From: Flammeovirgaceae bacterium UBA5585
Lineage (GTDB): Bacteria > Bacteroidota > Bacteroidia > Cytophagales > Cyclobacteriaceae
Assembly (NCBI GenBank): GCA_002425185.1
Contig: DILT01000013.1
Span: 547,978 to 611,977, forward strand
Direction of reading: 5' to 3'
Length of the DNA: 64,000 bases
Shown here: positions 46,027 through 55,174 of the stretch, one piece after another
Layout of the letters: each line of letters begins with the position of its first letter
How positions within the stretch are numbered: the stretch's first letter is position 1
Program-made: the position numbers and the translations under genes
The notes under the pieces: generated by a model
The model's input: the letters and a program-made list of their open reading frames with translations, nothing else
Database searches by the model: none
Told to the model about the DNA's origin: nothing

Positions 46027-46101
46027 GGTGAAAGACGGGACTCGAACCCGCGACCCCCAGAACCACAATCTGGTGCTCTAACCAACTGAGCTACATTCAC
46101 C
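46027..46101 (-). tRNA. tRNA-His (anticodon GTG)
   Basis: The cloverleaf is complete: acceptor GTGAATG, D arm GCTC-AGTTGGTTA-GAGC, anticodon arm CCAGA-TTGTGGT-TCTGG with anticodon GTG, T arm GCGGG-TTCGAGT-CCCGT, acceptor return CTTTCAC. A G precedes the 5' strand and C is the discriminator, the G-1:C73 pair specific to tRNA-His. U6 and U67 form a mismatch in the acceptor stem. CCA is not encoded. Confidence 0.95.
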
Positions 46102-46183
46102 GTTTGTTTTTGCCCGAAAAGCCGTTTGGTTTTCGGGAAAGGACTGCAAATTTAGCAACTGCCAAACAATAACAAAACCAGAC

Positions 46184-47524
46184 TTAATCCCGTTCGAACG
46201 CGAGTCTTTTGCCCATCCGGCTTTCATTAAATTGACCATTTTCATACGCCAAATGTCCGGAAACAAAGGTATGGGAAATGCGCGATTTGAAATTCACCCC
46301 TTCAAATGGAGACCACTTGCATTTGGCCAGAATGTTCTCGCGGTTAACCGTCCAAGGGTTGTTCAGGTCAACCAGCACCAGGTCGGCAAAGTAGCCTTCG
46401 CGGATAAACCCGCGCTTTTCAACCTGAAAAAGAATGGCCGGGTTGTGGGCCGTTTTTTTGGCGATCCACTCCAGTGAAATTTGTCCGCGATGATGGAACT
46501 CCAATAACGCGTTTAGACTATGCTGCACCAACGGCCCGCCAGAAGGTGCTTTGAAATAGGATTGTTGTTTTTCTTCCCATGTGTGCGGTGCGTGGTCGGT
46601 GGCAATCACATCAATGCGGTCATCAAGAAGCCCCTGAAGAATGGCTTGCTGGTCGGCTTTTGTTTTTATGGCCGGATTCCATTTTATACGTGTACCCAGG
46701 TGATCATAATCTGCATCATTAAACCACAAGTGATGAGTGCATGCCTCTGCGGTGATTTTCTTTTTGTTCAGCGGAACCGAATTATCGAAAAGAGAAACTT
46801 CTTTGGCTGTGGAAATGTGCAGGATATGTAATCGTGTGCCAAACTTTTTGGCTAATTCAACAGCAAAGGAAGAGGATTTGTAACACGCTTCTTCACTACG
46901 AATAAACGGATGATAGTTCACCGGCATATCTTCACCGTATTTTTCACGGAAGTCCGCCATATTCTTCAGTATGGTGGCTTCATCTTCGCAATGCGTAGCG
47001 ATGAGAAACGGAACCTTTGCAAACAAATTCTCCAACGTTTTGGGATTGTCGACCAATAAATTTCCGGTGGAGGATCCCATAAAAATTTTTAGCCCACAAA
47101 CTTTTCGGGCATCCGTACGCAGTACCTCATCCAAATTATCGTTTGAGGTGCCCATGAAGAACGAGTAGTTGGCCAGTGAATCGCGTGAAGCGATGGTGTA
47201 TTTATCCTCCAGTAATTGTTGTGTAAACACAGGCGGCACGGTGTTGGGCATTTCCATATAACTGGTAACACCACCGGCAACTGCCGCGCGTGATTCCGTG
47301 AAGATGGTAGCTTTATGGGTGAGGCCGGGCTCACGAAAATGCACCTGGTCGTCTATGAGTCCCGGAAACAGGTGTTTGCCGTTTGCATCAAGCACCACAT
47401 CGGCCTGATGTGCTGACAAATCAGCACCAATGGCTTCAATGTATTCGCCTTTGATAAGCACTTCACCCTGAAAGACCTTGCCTTCATTGACTATATTTAC
47501 GTTTACAATTCGCGTTGATTTCAT
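46184..47524 (-). CDS. pyrC: Dihydroorotase
   Basis: The 446-aa amidohydrolase has GLIDDQVHFREPGLTHKATI, then ATHCEDEAT, LHILHISTAKE and ATDHAPHT, all class I dihydroorotase motifs. It cyclises carbamoyl aspartate in pyrimidine synthesis. The first metal-binding histidine of the usual HxH is Gln60 (QVH); from memory this is common to Bacteroidota homologs. The start at MKSTRIVNVN (47524) was chosen; the frame upstream of it is not conserved. Divergent from the helicase with 19 bp between starts. Confidence 0.9.
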   Translation of the reverse strand: MKSTRIVNVNIVNEGKVFQGEVLIKGEYIEAIGADLSAHQADVVLDANGKHLFPGLIDDQVHFREPGLTHKATIFTESRAAVAGGVTSYMEMPNTVPPVFTQQLLEDKYTIASRDSLANYSFFMGTSNDNLDEVLRTDARKVCGLKIFMGSSTGNLLVDNPKTLENLFAKVPFLIATHCEDEATILKNMADFREKYGEDMPVNYHPFIRSEEACYKSSSFAVELAKKFGTRLHILHISTAKEVSLFDNSVPLNKKKITAEACTHHLWFNDADYDHLGTRIKWNPAIKTKADQQAILQGLLDDRIDVIATDHAPHTWEEKQQSYFKAPSGGPLVQHSLNALLEFHHRGQISLEWIAKKTAHNPAILFQVEKRGFIREGYFADLVLVDLNNPWTVNRENILAKCKWSPFEGVNFKSRISHTFVSGHLAYENGQFNESRMGKRLAFERD

Positions 47525-47543
47525 TCCGTAAAAATAAGCCCGC

Positions 47544-48806
<1,263 letters not shown>

Positions 48807-48831
48807 CACTGATTTAGTAAGATATTGATTT

Positions 48832-49635
48832 ATGTTATATTTTCTTCTTGCCGGAATTTCAATAGCAATATTCCTGATTGGCTCCTTAATTTTTCGACAT
48901 AGGGAACTACAAAAAAAAATAACCCATAGTGAAAAGCTTATTTCGGAATTTAGAGATTCATTTGCCCGTGAGCAGAAAGGAAACAAAAGCCAGCTGGAAT
49001 TACTTCGAAAGCAACTGAAATCAAGGGAAGAATCGTTGAAAGCTGAACGGAAGCGGATTGCAGCGGACTTGCACGATGACGTCATTCAACGTATGGTTGT
49101 GTTGCGTATACAGTTGGAACAACTATTATACTACCCCATACCCGATCGCGCAGAAGCAGAGATTAAGCTGTTGCACCGGGAGTTAGAAAAAATTATGGGT
49201 GATATTCGATACCTGATCGATGATTTGGTTCATCCAAAATTCGAATCCCAAACGTTTACCGAATTGGTAAAGGGCATGGCCGAAAGATTGGGTCGGGTAC
49301 TGCATAGAAAGGTTACGTTTGAACTACAGCATGAAGCGCAGGAGTTTTATATTGCGCCTTCAATTAAGCGTGAACTCTACTACATCGTTCAGGAAGCGGC
49401 TCAAAATTCACTCAATCACTCCGTGGCTTTTATTCTTCAGATTACATTGTCGTGGCAAAATGGCTTGCTGGTAATTATTGAAGATGACGGACAAGGTTTA
49501 TTGAAAAGAGGACGCGGTGAAGGCTATGGCATGGCCTCCATCCAAAAAAGGGCTGAGGGCATTGGAGCCAACCTGGAAATAGGGAGTGCCTCGCGCGGGT
49601 TGATGATTGTATTGGAGTACAATGGCTCACAGTAA
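48832..49635 (+). CDS. Sensor histidine kinase, NarL-type, one TM segment
   Basis: The 267-aa protein has one N-terminal TM helix (LLAGISIAIFLIGSLIF), a long coiled coil (24-75), then HisKA_3-type ADLHDDVIQRM with phospho-acceptor His81. A GHKL ATPase follows (VQEAAQNSLNHS, EDDGQGL, GYGMASIQKRAEGIG). There is no sensory domain, so input must come through the TM helix, the coiled coil or a partner. Its stop overlaps that of the response regulator on the opposite strand by 9 bp. It sits directly at the edge of the peptide cluster. Confidence 0.9.
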   Translation: MLYFLLAGISIAIFLIGSLIFRHRELQKKITHSEKLISEFRDSFAREQKGNKSQLELLRKQLKSREESLKAERKRIAADLHDDVIQRMVVLRIQLEQLLYYPIPDRAEAEIKLLHRELEKIMGDIRYLIDDLVHPKFESQTFTELVKGMAERLGRVLHRKVTFELQHEAQEFYIAPSIKRELYYIVQEAAQNSLNHSVAFILQITLSWQNGLLVIIEDDGQGLLKRGRGEGYGMASIQKRAEGIGANLEIGSASRGLMIVLEYNGSQ

Positions 49636-50268
49636 GCCATTGCGCATGGCAAAGGCCACCAACCCGGCCGTACTTTTGGTTTTGGTTTTTTTTAGCATCC
49701 CTTTGCGATAATCTTCAATGGTGGACGCCTTCAGGTTAAGGTGTTCAGCAATGAGTTTACTGGAGTGCCCTTCACTGAGTAGTGTGAGCACCTGCATTTC
49801 ACGACCGGTAAAATTTGTGCGGGGCGCACGTGCGGGGTGTAGTTGCTTTACCTGAACATGTTTTTTTAACTCATCGGTAACATATGTTTTGCCCTCGCTT
49901 ACCTTTTCCAGGCAGGTGTTGATTTCACTACGCGTGGTGCTGCGTTTAAGCAATATGCCCGCAAGGTTAAGCTGCAGCATTTCCTGTATCGTATCCTCAT
50001 CATCAAAGCTGGTCATACCCACAATTTTTACCGTTGGGTGCTCGCGTTCAATGCGCTTTACCAGGTTACTACCGCTAAGGCCCGGCATGCGGATATCCAC
50101 CAGCGCAATGGCGATACGTTCCTGTTGTAGGATGCTGAGCGCTTCTTCGCCACGGTAGGCCGGCAGGGCTTTTTTGCACAAGCCGGTTTTTTCTACCAAG
50201 GCCACCAGCGCTTCGCATACCATACGGTGGTCATCAACCACTAAAACGAGGAGGCTTTTATTATTCAT
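49627..50268 (-). CDS. LuxR/NarL-type response regulator
   Basis: The 213-aa protein has a receiver with VLVVDDHRM, phospho-acceptor Asp58 (ALVDIRMPG) and Lys108 (GILLKRS). A LuxR-type HTH follows (FTGREMQVLTLLSEGHSSKLIAEHLNLKA, residues about 150-180). It is the likely partner of the kinase at 48832, convergent to it. Its own 5' side faces the first of three palindrome-containing promoter blocks, so it is the best candidate regulator of the double-glycine peptide genes. Confidence 0.92.
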   Translation of the reverse strand: MNNKSLLVLVVDDHRMVCEALVALVEKTGLCKKALPAYRGEEALSILQQERIAIALVDIRMPGLSGSNLVKRIEREHPTVKIVGMTSFDDEDTIQEMLQLNLAGILLKRSTTRSEINTCLEKVSEGKTYVTDELKKHVQVKQLHPARAPRTNFTGREMQVLTLLSEGHSSKLIAEHLNLKASTIEDYRKGMLKKTKTKSTAGLVAFAMRNGLL

Positions 50269-50297
50269 TACCGGGGGACAAAAATACTATACAATAT

Positions 50298-50405
50298 TAC
50301 CCCATAAATGGGGGAAAAGACAACCCCTGTTTATGGGGGTGGGGTGATTTTATACATGATGATACATGATATTCACGATATGTTTAACTTAAATATTTTA
50401 AAATT
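50298..50405 (+). promoter_or_regulatory. Promoter/operator block A of the peptide regulon
   Basis: Palindrome 1 is CCCCAT-AA-ATGGGG (50300-50313). Palindrome 2 is ACCCC-TGTTTATG-GGGGT (50323-50340). Their centres are 25 bp apart. TATGTTTA (50379-50386) followed by ACTTAAA is the presumed -7 region, exactly 27 bp before the ATG at 50406. The same block occurs at 51699 and 56011. It lies between the divergent regulator gene and the first peptide gene. Confidence 0.8.
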
Positions 50406-50585
50406 ATGAGACCAATCAATTTGGAGAAAATGTTAAAAATGGAAGGAGGATACATTTATCCGAGCCTTGACATTGGCTGCCAAGCTTATGCCGCTGCTAT
50501 TGTAATCATGAACGGTATACCTCTTGGAACTGATGAGGCTGTTATTATTTATCAAATTGCCTATCATTCTTGCTTATTTGGTTAA
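50406..50585 (+). CDS. Double-glycine leader peptide 1 (59 aa)
   Basis: A short gene missed by a 60-aa cutoff. The product starts MRPINLEKMLKMEGG: the leader matches the other three peptides (L.LEKM..xEGG). The 44-residue core, YIYPSLDIGCQAYA onwards, has two cysteines (Cys10 and Cys41 of the core) and ends YHSCLFG. It sits behind promoter block A at the same 27-bp distance as its relatives. It is likely cut after Gly15 by the C39 exporter. It could be a bacteriocin-like or signalling peptide; activity is unknown. Confidence 0.75.
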   Translation: MRPINLEKMLKMEGGYIYPSLDIGCQAYAAAIVIMNGIPLGTDEAVIIYQIAYHSCLFG

Positions 50586-50647
50586 ATCTGAGGTTATCTA
50601 GTTCCAAGCTTGGAACTAGATAACCTAATGATCTAAATTTTGATTAT

Positions 50648-51274
50648 ATGAGGGGTTATATATTTTTAGCAGTAATTTTTTATTTGAAAATTAGTTCAAT
50701 AAGCGCTCAGAGTGTGGTTGATTTTCTAAATAGTTATAATAAACATATTGACCCGTTTGAAAGATTGGACACTACGCAAGTACTCACACTCAAAATGGTA
50801 ACAAAAATTAGGTACTCTGCAAGTGCAACAATCAACGAAATTAACAGAACTAGGGTTTGTAAATACTATGCAAACGGAGATAGAAATTGTTTTAATACTG
50901 ATGGCTCTACTGACCATCTTGAAAAATATCCAATTCCGCTGGAATATGATGGAAATGCAATAAAGTACCAGTTGGAATTTATACCGATTGATGAGCCTGA
51001 CCTTTTTTCTTTTCTACTAATCACAGATTCAATTACTGTAATTGAAAAGGTAGTGGGGAAAAGTGAAACACATGTGTTTACATTCGATAACAAAACAATG
51101 AATCTTTTGCAAAGATCGACAGTTAGTAGAGACACTGGTTATGTTAGTTTCACAAACTATGAGAGCTACCAAATAGTCTGTGGTATTCTTATTCGAAAGA
51201 AAATTAGCTTTAATAATCAGTTTAGTACTGCGACAATTGAATTTGATGATGTTGAATTTAGTAGTGATCATTAG
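50648..51274 (+). CDS. Secreted hypothetical protein in the peptide cluster
   Basis: The 208-aa protein has a signal peptide (YIFLAVIFYLKISSISAQ), then a strand-rich domain with CKYYANGDRNCFNTDGSTD and a repeated LEYDGNAIKYQLEF pattern. The DNA is AT-rich compared with the flanks, suggesting acquisition. It lies 62 bp after peptide 1 and may share its transcript. It might be an outer-membrane or periplasmic immunity or receptor protein; there is no recognised family. Confidence 0.6.
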   Translation: MRGYIFLAVIFYLKISSISAQSVVDFLNSYNKHIDPFERLDTTQVLTLKMVTKIRYSASATINEINRTRVCKYYANGDRNCFNTDGSTDHLEKYPIPLEYDGNAIKYQLEFIPIDEPDLFSFLLITDSITVIEKVVGKSETHVFTFDNKTMNLLQRSTVSRDTGYVSFTNYESYQIVCGILIRKKISFNNQFSTATIEFDDVEFSSDH

Positions 51275-51698
51275 TAAGCCATTAATTTTGATTTCTACCA
51301 GCTCAGCGTCACCAGTTAAAGGACTAATGATGTTTTATTGATGTGTAAAAAACCATAGCACCTCATCATCATCGTCTTCTACAGGTGACTCTGCTGCCAA
51401 GGGTATCCATTACAAAATTTTATCAATAATACCTTAGAAATGGGTGATGAGGTTACCCATTGTTTGAAATCTTTGGCAAAAGTCTCAATGCTGATTAACC
51501 ATACTGGTCTAACAAACGCATGAGTACTATCAAAGAACTCACACGAACGTTTTTTAAGTGTAAGCGTGAATTCTGGAACTTATAATTTACCAGAAGTTTT
51601 TTAAAGTGCTGTCCCGGCAGTTACCCGTAAAATTGATCGCGACTATTTACAGTAAGGCTTGATTTTGCTGCTGCAAAACAAAAAATACTTTATATACA
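51275..51698. other. Gene-poor stretch with degraded coding traces
   Basis: No complete gene is seen. On the minus strand a frame ending at 51335 reads LAAESPVEDDDDEVLWFFTHQ-stop without a start, as in the tail of a broken gene. On the plus strand 51520-51585 reads MSTIKELTRTFFKCKREFWNL-stop, which resembles a cut-off N-terminus. Both are short enough to be chance. The stretch runs into promoter block B. Confidence 0.4.
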
Positions 51699-51809
51699 AT
51701 CCCCCAAAATTAGGGGTAAAATGTACCCCCATTTATGGTGGGGTGTATTGATTTAATAGTGTATGCTGCATTATGTTGGCGGTATGTTTAACTTAAATCC
51801 ATAAATATT
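51699..51809 (+). promoter_or_regulatory. Promoter/operator block B of the peptide regulon
   Basis: Palindrome 1 is degenerate (CCCCCAAAATTAGGGG, 51701-51716). Palindrome 2 is CCCCCAT-TT-ATGG-t-GGGG (51726-51743). TATGTTTA (51783-51790) plus ACTTAAA lies exactly 27 bp before the ATG at 51810. The block heads the run of two peptides, two membrane proteins, the thioredoxin-like gene and the exporter. Confidence 0.8.
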
Positions 51810-52016
51810 ATGAAAACATTAAGTTTAGAGAAAATGGAAAATGTTGAGGGAGGAGTCGAATGCTCTACAATTGGAGGAGCAACAGTAGGTTTGTTGGTTG
51901 GTTTTGCAGCCTTGGGAGTAGCAACTGGAGGGATAGGCTTTGCTGTTGCGGCAGGATTATCAGGCTATTTTGGTACAACAGCGTTGCTCGCTTGTGGCTT
52001 AGGTGCTTTTAAATAG
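51810..52016 (+). CDS. Double-glycine leader peptide 2 (68 aa)
   Basis: Leader MKTLSLEKMENVEGG, then a 53-residue core VECSTIGGATVGLLVGF onwards. The core is Gly/Ala-rich and hydrophobic, with GxxxG-like spacings and two cysteines (core Cys3 and Cys47), ending ACGLGAFK. The leader is almost identical to that of peptide 4. The profile fits class II bacteriocins that need C39 processing, but the target is not known. Confidence 0.82.
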   Translation: MKTLSLEKMENVEGGVECSTIGGATVGLLVGFAALGVATGGIGFAVAAGLSGYFGTTALLACGLGAFK

Positions 52017-52050
52017 ATCATTAATTAACTCAACTTTAAAATTGTAAAAA

Positions 52051-52269
52051 ATGAAAACACTAAGGATGGAAGATTTACACCAAATTCAGGGTGGTGGCTT
52101 TTGGTCAGGATTTTGTGCTGGGATCGGTATTGCTGACGGAGTAGGATCAGTAGTAGCCGGTTTAGCAGCGCGCGGGGTTATAACACTTGCTTCAGGTCCT
52201 GCAGCTCCAGCTGTTGCAATCGGTTTAGGGGTTGCTTCTGTTGGTTGTGCTATATATGCTTTCTATTAG
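52051..52269 (+). CDS. Double-glycine leader peptide 3 (72 aa)
   Basis: Leader MKTLRMEDLHQIQGG, then a 57-residue core GFWSGFCAGIGIADG onwards. The core is Gly/Ala/Val-rich, with cysteines at core positions 7 and 51 and an aromatic C-terminus (GCAIYAFY). It starts 34 bp after peptide 2 without its own promoter block, so the two are probably co-transcribed. A two-peptide (class IIb-like) pair with peptide 2 is possible. Confidence 0.82.
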   Translation: MKTLRMEDLHQIQGGGFWSGFCAGIGIADGVGSVVAGLAARGVITLASGPAAPAVAIGLGVASVGCAIYAFY

Positions 52270-52414
52270 AGTCAAGCGCATAATTTTTCAAATTTTAACG
52301 GGTGTCATTTATTGCCAATATACTGTGAGTATGAAATTCCTAGGCACTTGTGACCCCGTTTACATTTTATTCATGACACTTAATAATGGAGGGCTAGCCT
52401 AAAGTAAACTTTTC

Positions 52415-52612
52415 ATGGTAAAGCTAATTGACTACTCTGTGCTATTCATAATCTTAATTAGCACTATTTTACTTATTTTGGATTTAGTATCTTTTTATAC
52501 ACTAACAAATATTTCTAAAGGGCTATCATTGTCAATAAACGCAGTTGGAGTGGTATACTTTCTATTTAAACTTCAGAATAGAACTCGAAAGTCTAGAAGG
52601 GGAGCAGAATAA
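52415..52612 (+). CDS. Small two-TM membrane protein, candidate immunity protein
   Basis: The 65-aa protein has two hydrophobic helices (YSVLFIILISTILLILDLVSF and a second around 38-52) and a basic tail RTRKSRRGAE. It is AT-rich. Size, topology and place right after the two peptide genes are typical of bacteriocin immunity proteins, though no family is recognised. It overlaps a spurious longer frame of the next gene. Confidence 0.6.
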   Translation: MVKLIDYSVLFIILISTILLILDLVSFYTLTNISKGLSLSINAVGVVYFLFKLQNRTRKSRRGAE

Positions 52613-52634
52613 ATCTAATGTTTATAGAAACATT

Positions 52635-53282
52635 ATGCTTGAAGTAAATAGTATAAATGCGAAGCTTCTGTTTGTTTTGCTGGTCATTGTTTCTACTGCT
52701 TTGAGTTTGATTGGAGACTATACACTTGTAACCAATGATCTTTTCTTTGATTTTTTTGCTGACAACTTATCATATGAACGTATACTTAATATCATAGAAA
52801 CAAGTAGTAAATGGCAATGGATTAATTATGTTATTTTACCATTGATTTATCTCTTGAAATTTTTTTTGATAGCATCTTGTCTTTCAATAGGAACATTACT
52901 ATTTGGTATCACTATCTCCTTCGCGTACTTATTTAGAGTGATAATAATTGCCGAGTTTGTGTTTTTTATTCCTCCCATTATTAAACTATTTTGGTTTGGT
53001 ATTTTTCATGTTGATTACACCTTACAGGATTTACAATTCTTCTCACCCCTTTCTGTTCTTAGCCTTTTTGATCGGAAAACTATAGAACCTTGGTTACTGT
53101 ATCCGTTGCAACTGTTAAATGTGTTTGAATTTGCATATTGGCTGGTGCTGGCCTATGGCCTTTACGAGCTAACCGGTGAGCGTTATTCCAAAATGCTTGG
53201 CCTTGTTGCCGCATCGTACGGAACGGGCCTGTTGCTTTGGGTTGTTTTCATTGTCTTTCTAACCATTAACCTTACTGCATAG
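52635..53282 (+). CDS. Multi-pass membrane protein of the exporter operon
   Basis: From ATG 52635 the protein has 215 aa and about five TM helices, ending with LGLVAASYGTGLLLWVVFIV. A lumenal loop carries FADNLSYERILNIIETSSKWQW. The frame extends upstream to 52545 but overlaps the small protein gene and is less likely. TAG-C-ATG couples it to the thioredoxin-like gene. The position suggests a role with the exporter, for example as a helper or an immunity factor. No family is recognised. Confidence 0.65.
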   Translation: MLEVNSINAKLLFVLLVIVSTALSLIGDYTLVTNDLFFDFFADNLSYERILNIIETSSKWQWINYVILPLIYLLKFFLIASCLSIGTLLFGITISFAYLFRVIIIAEFVFFIPPIIKLFWFGIFHVDYTLQDLQFFSPLSVLSLFDRKTIEPWLLYPLQLLNVFEFAYWLVLAYGLYELTGERYSKMLGLVAASYGTGLLLWVVFIVFLTINLTA

Positions 53283-53283
53283 C

Positions 53284-53796
53284 ATGCGCGTTGTTGTATC
53301 ATGGCTCCTGGTTATTCTAATTGTATTTGCTATTGGCTGGATGGCCAATGCATCATTTGCCAGGCTGCAACAGAAAAAGGAAAGAGCTATTTCATTAAGT
53401 ACTTTCCCCAAACTAAACTTATTATCACTGGATAGCCTGGGGTTTCGTTTGGAATCTTTACCGCTGGAGCCTGTTGTACTAATCCATTTTAATTCAGGTT
53501 GTGATCATTGCCAGTATGAAGCAGCCGCCATCAAGGCTTCCATTAATAAATTCAAAGGCGCTCAACTCGTTTTCTTTTCAACCGAACCAATTACGGTTAT
53601 ACGGCAATTTTCCGAACAACATGGTCTGAGCGAATATGTTAACATTCATTTAACTAAAATCAATGCTGCCGATGTTACTGCTACTTTGGGCACTCTTGCT
53701 GTACCTCATCTTTTTATTTATGGGGCTGATCGAAAACTTTTAAAAGAGTTCAGGGGAGAGACAAAACCTGAAGCTATTTTAAAGTACCTGCAGTAG
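53284..53796 (+). CDS. Membrane-anchored thioredoxin-like protein (CDHC)
   Basis: The 170-aa protein has an N-terminal TM anchor (SWLLVILIVFAIGWM) and a thioredoxin-fold domain with active site CDHC (73-76). The cis-proline is in LAVPHLFIYG (Pro141), with a GE.KPEAIL end as in TlpA/AhpC-type redoxins. The active site should face the periplasm. Since all four peptide cores have two cysteines, it may form or isomerise their disulfide. It is separated by one base from each neighbour (TAG-C-ATG and TAG-T-ATG). Confidence 0.8.
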   Translation: MRVVVSWLLVILIVFAIGWMANASFARLQQKKERAISLSTFPKLNLLSLDSLGFRLESLPLEPVVLIHFNSGCDHCQYEAAAIKASINKFKGAQLVFFSTEPITVIRQFSEQHGLSEYVNIHLTKINAADVTATLGTLAVPHLFIYGADRKLLKEFRGETKPEAILKYLQ

Positions 53797-53797
53797 T

Positions 53798-55150
53798 ATG
53801 CAGCAACGTTTATTACAACAGACTTTTGTGCTCCAGCAGGGCCAGTCGGATTGCGGAGTGGCTTGCCTCGCATCCATTGTCAATTACCACGGTGGTGAAA
53901 TCATATTAGAAAAGCTGCGAGAATTAAGCGGTACTACCCAGCAGGGTACAACATTACTAGGCTTGTACCAGGCAGCCCGGCAATTGGGCTTTGACGCGGA
54001 GGGGCTAGAGGCAAAAAGCGTTGAGAACCTGAAAGAATTACAGGAGACAGCCATACTTCATGTGATTATGGATAACCGGTTACAGCATTACTTCGTTTAC
54101 TATGGTTTTGATAAGCACGGGCAAATCGTGGTCGGTGACCCTGCGAAAGGCATTATAACCTACAAGCCAAATGAATTAGATGCGTTATGGCAAAGTAAGG
54201 CTTTACTAAAGCTCACCCCCAATCAAAACTTTGTCAAAGCTGAAACACAGAATAATCAACGCAAGCAGTGGATTATTGATTTGGTGAGAGTCGATGTAAA
54301 TGTGTTGCTGGCCGCCCTGTTTCTTGGACTTATTATTTCAGCACTAGGCTTAACAACCGCTATTTTTTCTCAAAAGCTTATTGATAACATCCTGCCATCA
54401 GGTGATACCAAGAAGCTTGTGCTTAGCCTTGTGCTGGTAGGCATACTATTGCTGGCCAGAAGTGGCCTGGGTTACCTGCGCGGATTTTTCCTGGTAAAGC
54501 AAGGAACGGATTTCAACAACCGGATCATCCAAAAATTTTATGGAAGCCTGCTATATCTTCCGAAATCATTTTTTGATTCACGTAAGACAGGCGAGCTGAT
54601 AGCCCGCATGAACGATACACGCAGAATTCAGGCCACCATCAGCCTGATAACCGGCAATGTGCTGATTGATCTTTTGTTGATTATTGTAGCGATTGTATTT
54701 GTATTCGCATACTCATCCTGGCTTGGTGTTGTTATGCTGGCCTTTTTGCCTATATACGCGCTGTTGGTTTGGTTATTTAATGATAAAATCATTGCCTCGC
54801 AGAAGGAGGTGATGAGCAGCTACGCACTAACAGAAGGACACTATGTAGATACGATACAGGGCATAGCTTCGGTGAAGGCCGCTAATCGTGAGTCTTTCTT
54901 TGAGAAGGTGAACAAACACGTCTATGGCTTTTTCCAGAGCAAGATTTTTGATTTAGGCAAACTGAACCTGCGTTTTGGGTTATTGAATGAAATTACGGGT
55001 GTAGTATTTATGCTGGTTGTATTTGGGTTGTCGTCATGGATGGTGTTACAAGAAACCTTGCAGTTGGGAGAAATGGTAGCCCTGCTTTCCATGGCAGGAA
55101 GCATCATTCCTTCCTTAAACCGATTGGCCATCGCGAACATTCAGTTCTAG
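53798..55150 (+). CDS. C39-peptidase ABC exporter, peptidase and membrane part (ends at an in-frame amber codon)
   Basis: 450 aa: a C39 peptidase domain (1-140) with QSDCGVACLA (oxyanion Gln16, Cys19), His97 (LQHYFVYYG) and Asp114 (VGDPAKG), then six TM helices (about 165-450). These enzymes cut leaders after Gly-Gly and export the core. The frame stops at TAG 55148-55150, right after ANIQF. Changing TAG to CAG would restore QEARVAFDRLF and a full 722-aa exporter with the ATPase domain that follows in the same frame. It is therefore either a nonsense-mutated gene or a recoded/split one. Confidence 0.88.
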   Translation: MQQRLLQQTFVLQQGQSDCGVACLASIVNYHGGEIILEKLRELSGTTQQGTTLLGLYQAARQLGFDAEGLEAKSVENLKELQETAILHVIMDNRLQHYFVYYGFDKHGQIVVGDPAKGIITYKPNELDALWQSKALLKLTPNQNFVKAETQNNQRKQWIIDLVRVDVNVLLAALFLGLIISALGLTTAIFSQKLIDNILPSGDTKKLVLSLVLVGILLLARSGLGYLRGFFLVKQGTDFNNRIIQKFYGSLLYLPKSFFDSRKTGELIARMNDTRRIQATISLITGNVLIDLLLIIVAIVFVFAYSSWLGVVMLAFLPIYALLVWLFNDKIIASQKEVMSSYALTEGHYVDTIQGIASVKAANRESFFEKVNKHVYGFFQSKIFDLGKLNLRFGLLNEITGVVFMLVVFGLSSWMVLQETLQLGEMVALLSMAGSIIPSLNRLAIANIQF

Positions 55151-55174
55151 GAAGCGCGCGTTGCTTTTGACAGA

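Noticed and set aside
45993..46100. N-terminal extension of the M28 peptidase frame
   Set aside because: It translates the tRNA-His gene and its terminator; the signal peptide starts at 45992.
52303..52379. GTGTCAT...ATGACAC inverted repeat after peptide 3
   Set aside because: 7-bp arms with a loop of about 60 nt and no U-tract; likely chance.
52545..52634. Extension of the multi-pass membrane protein frame
   Set aside because: It overlaps the 65-aa gene in another frame and has no membrane or signal character.
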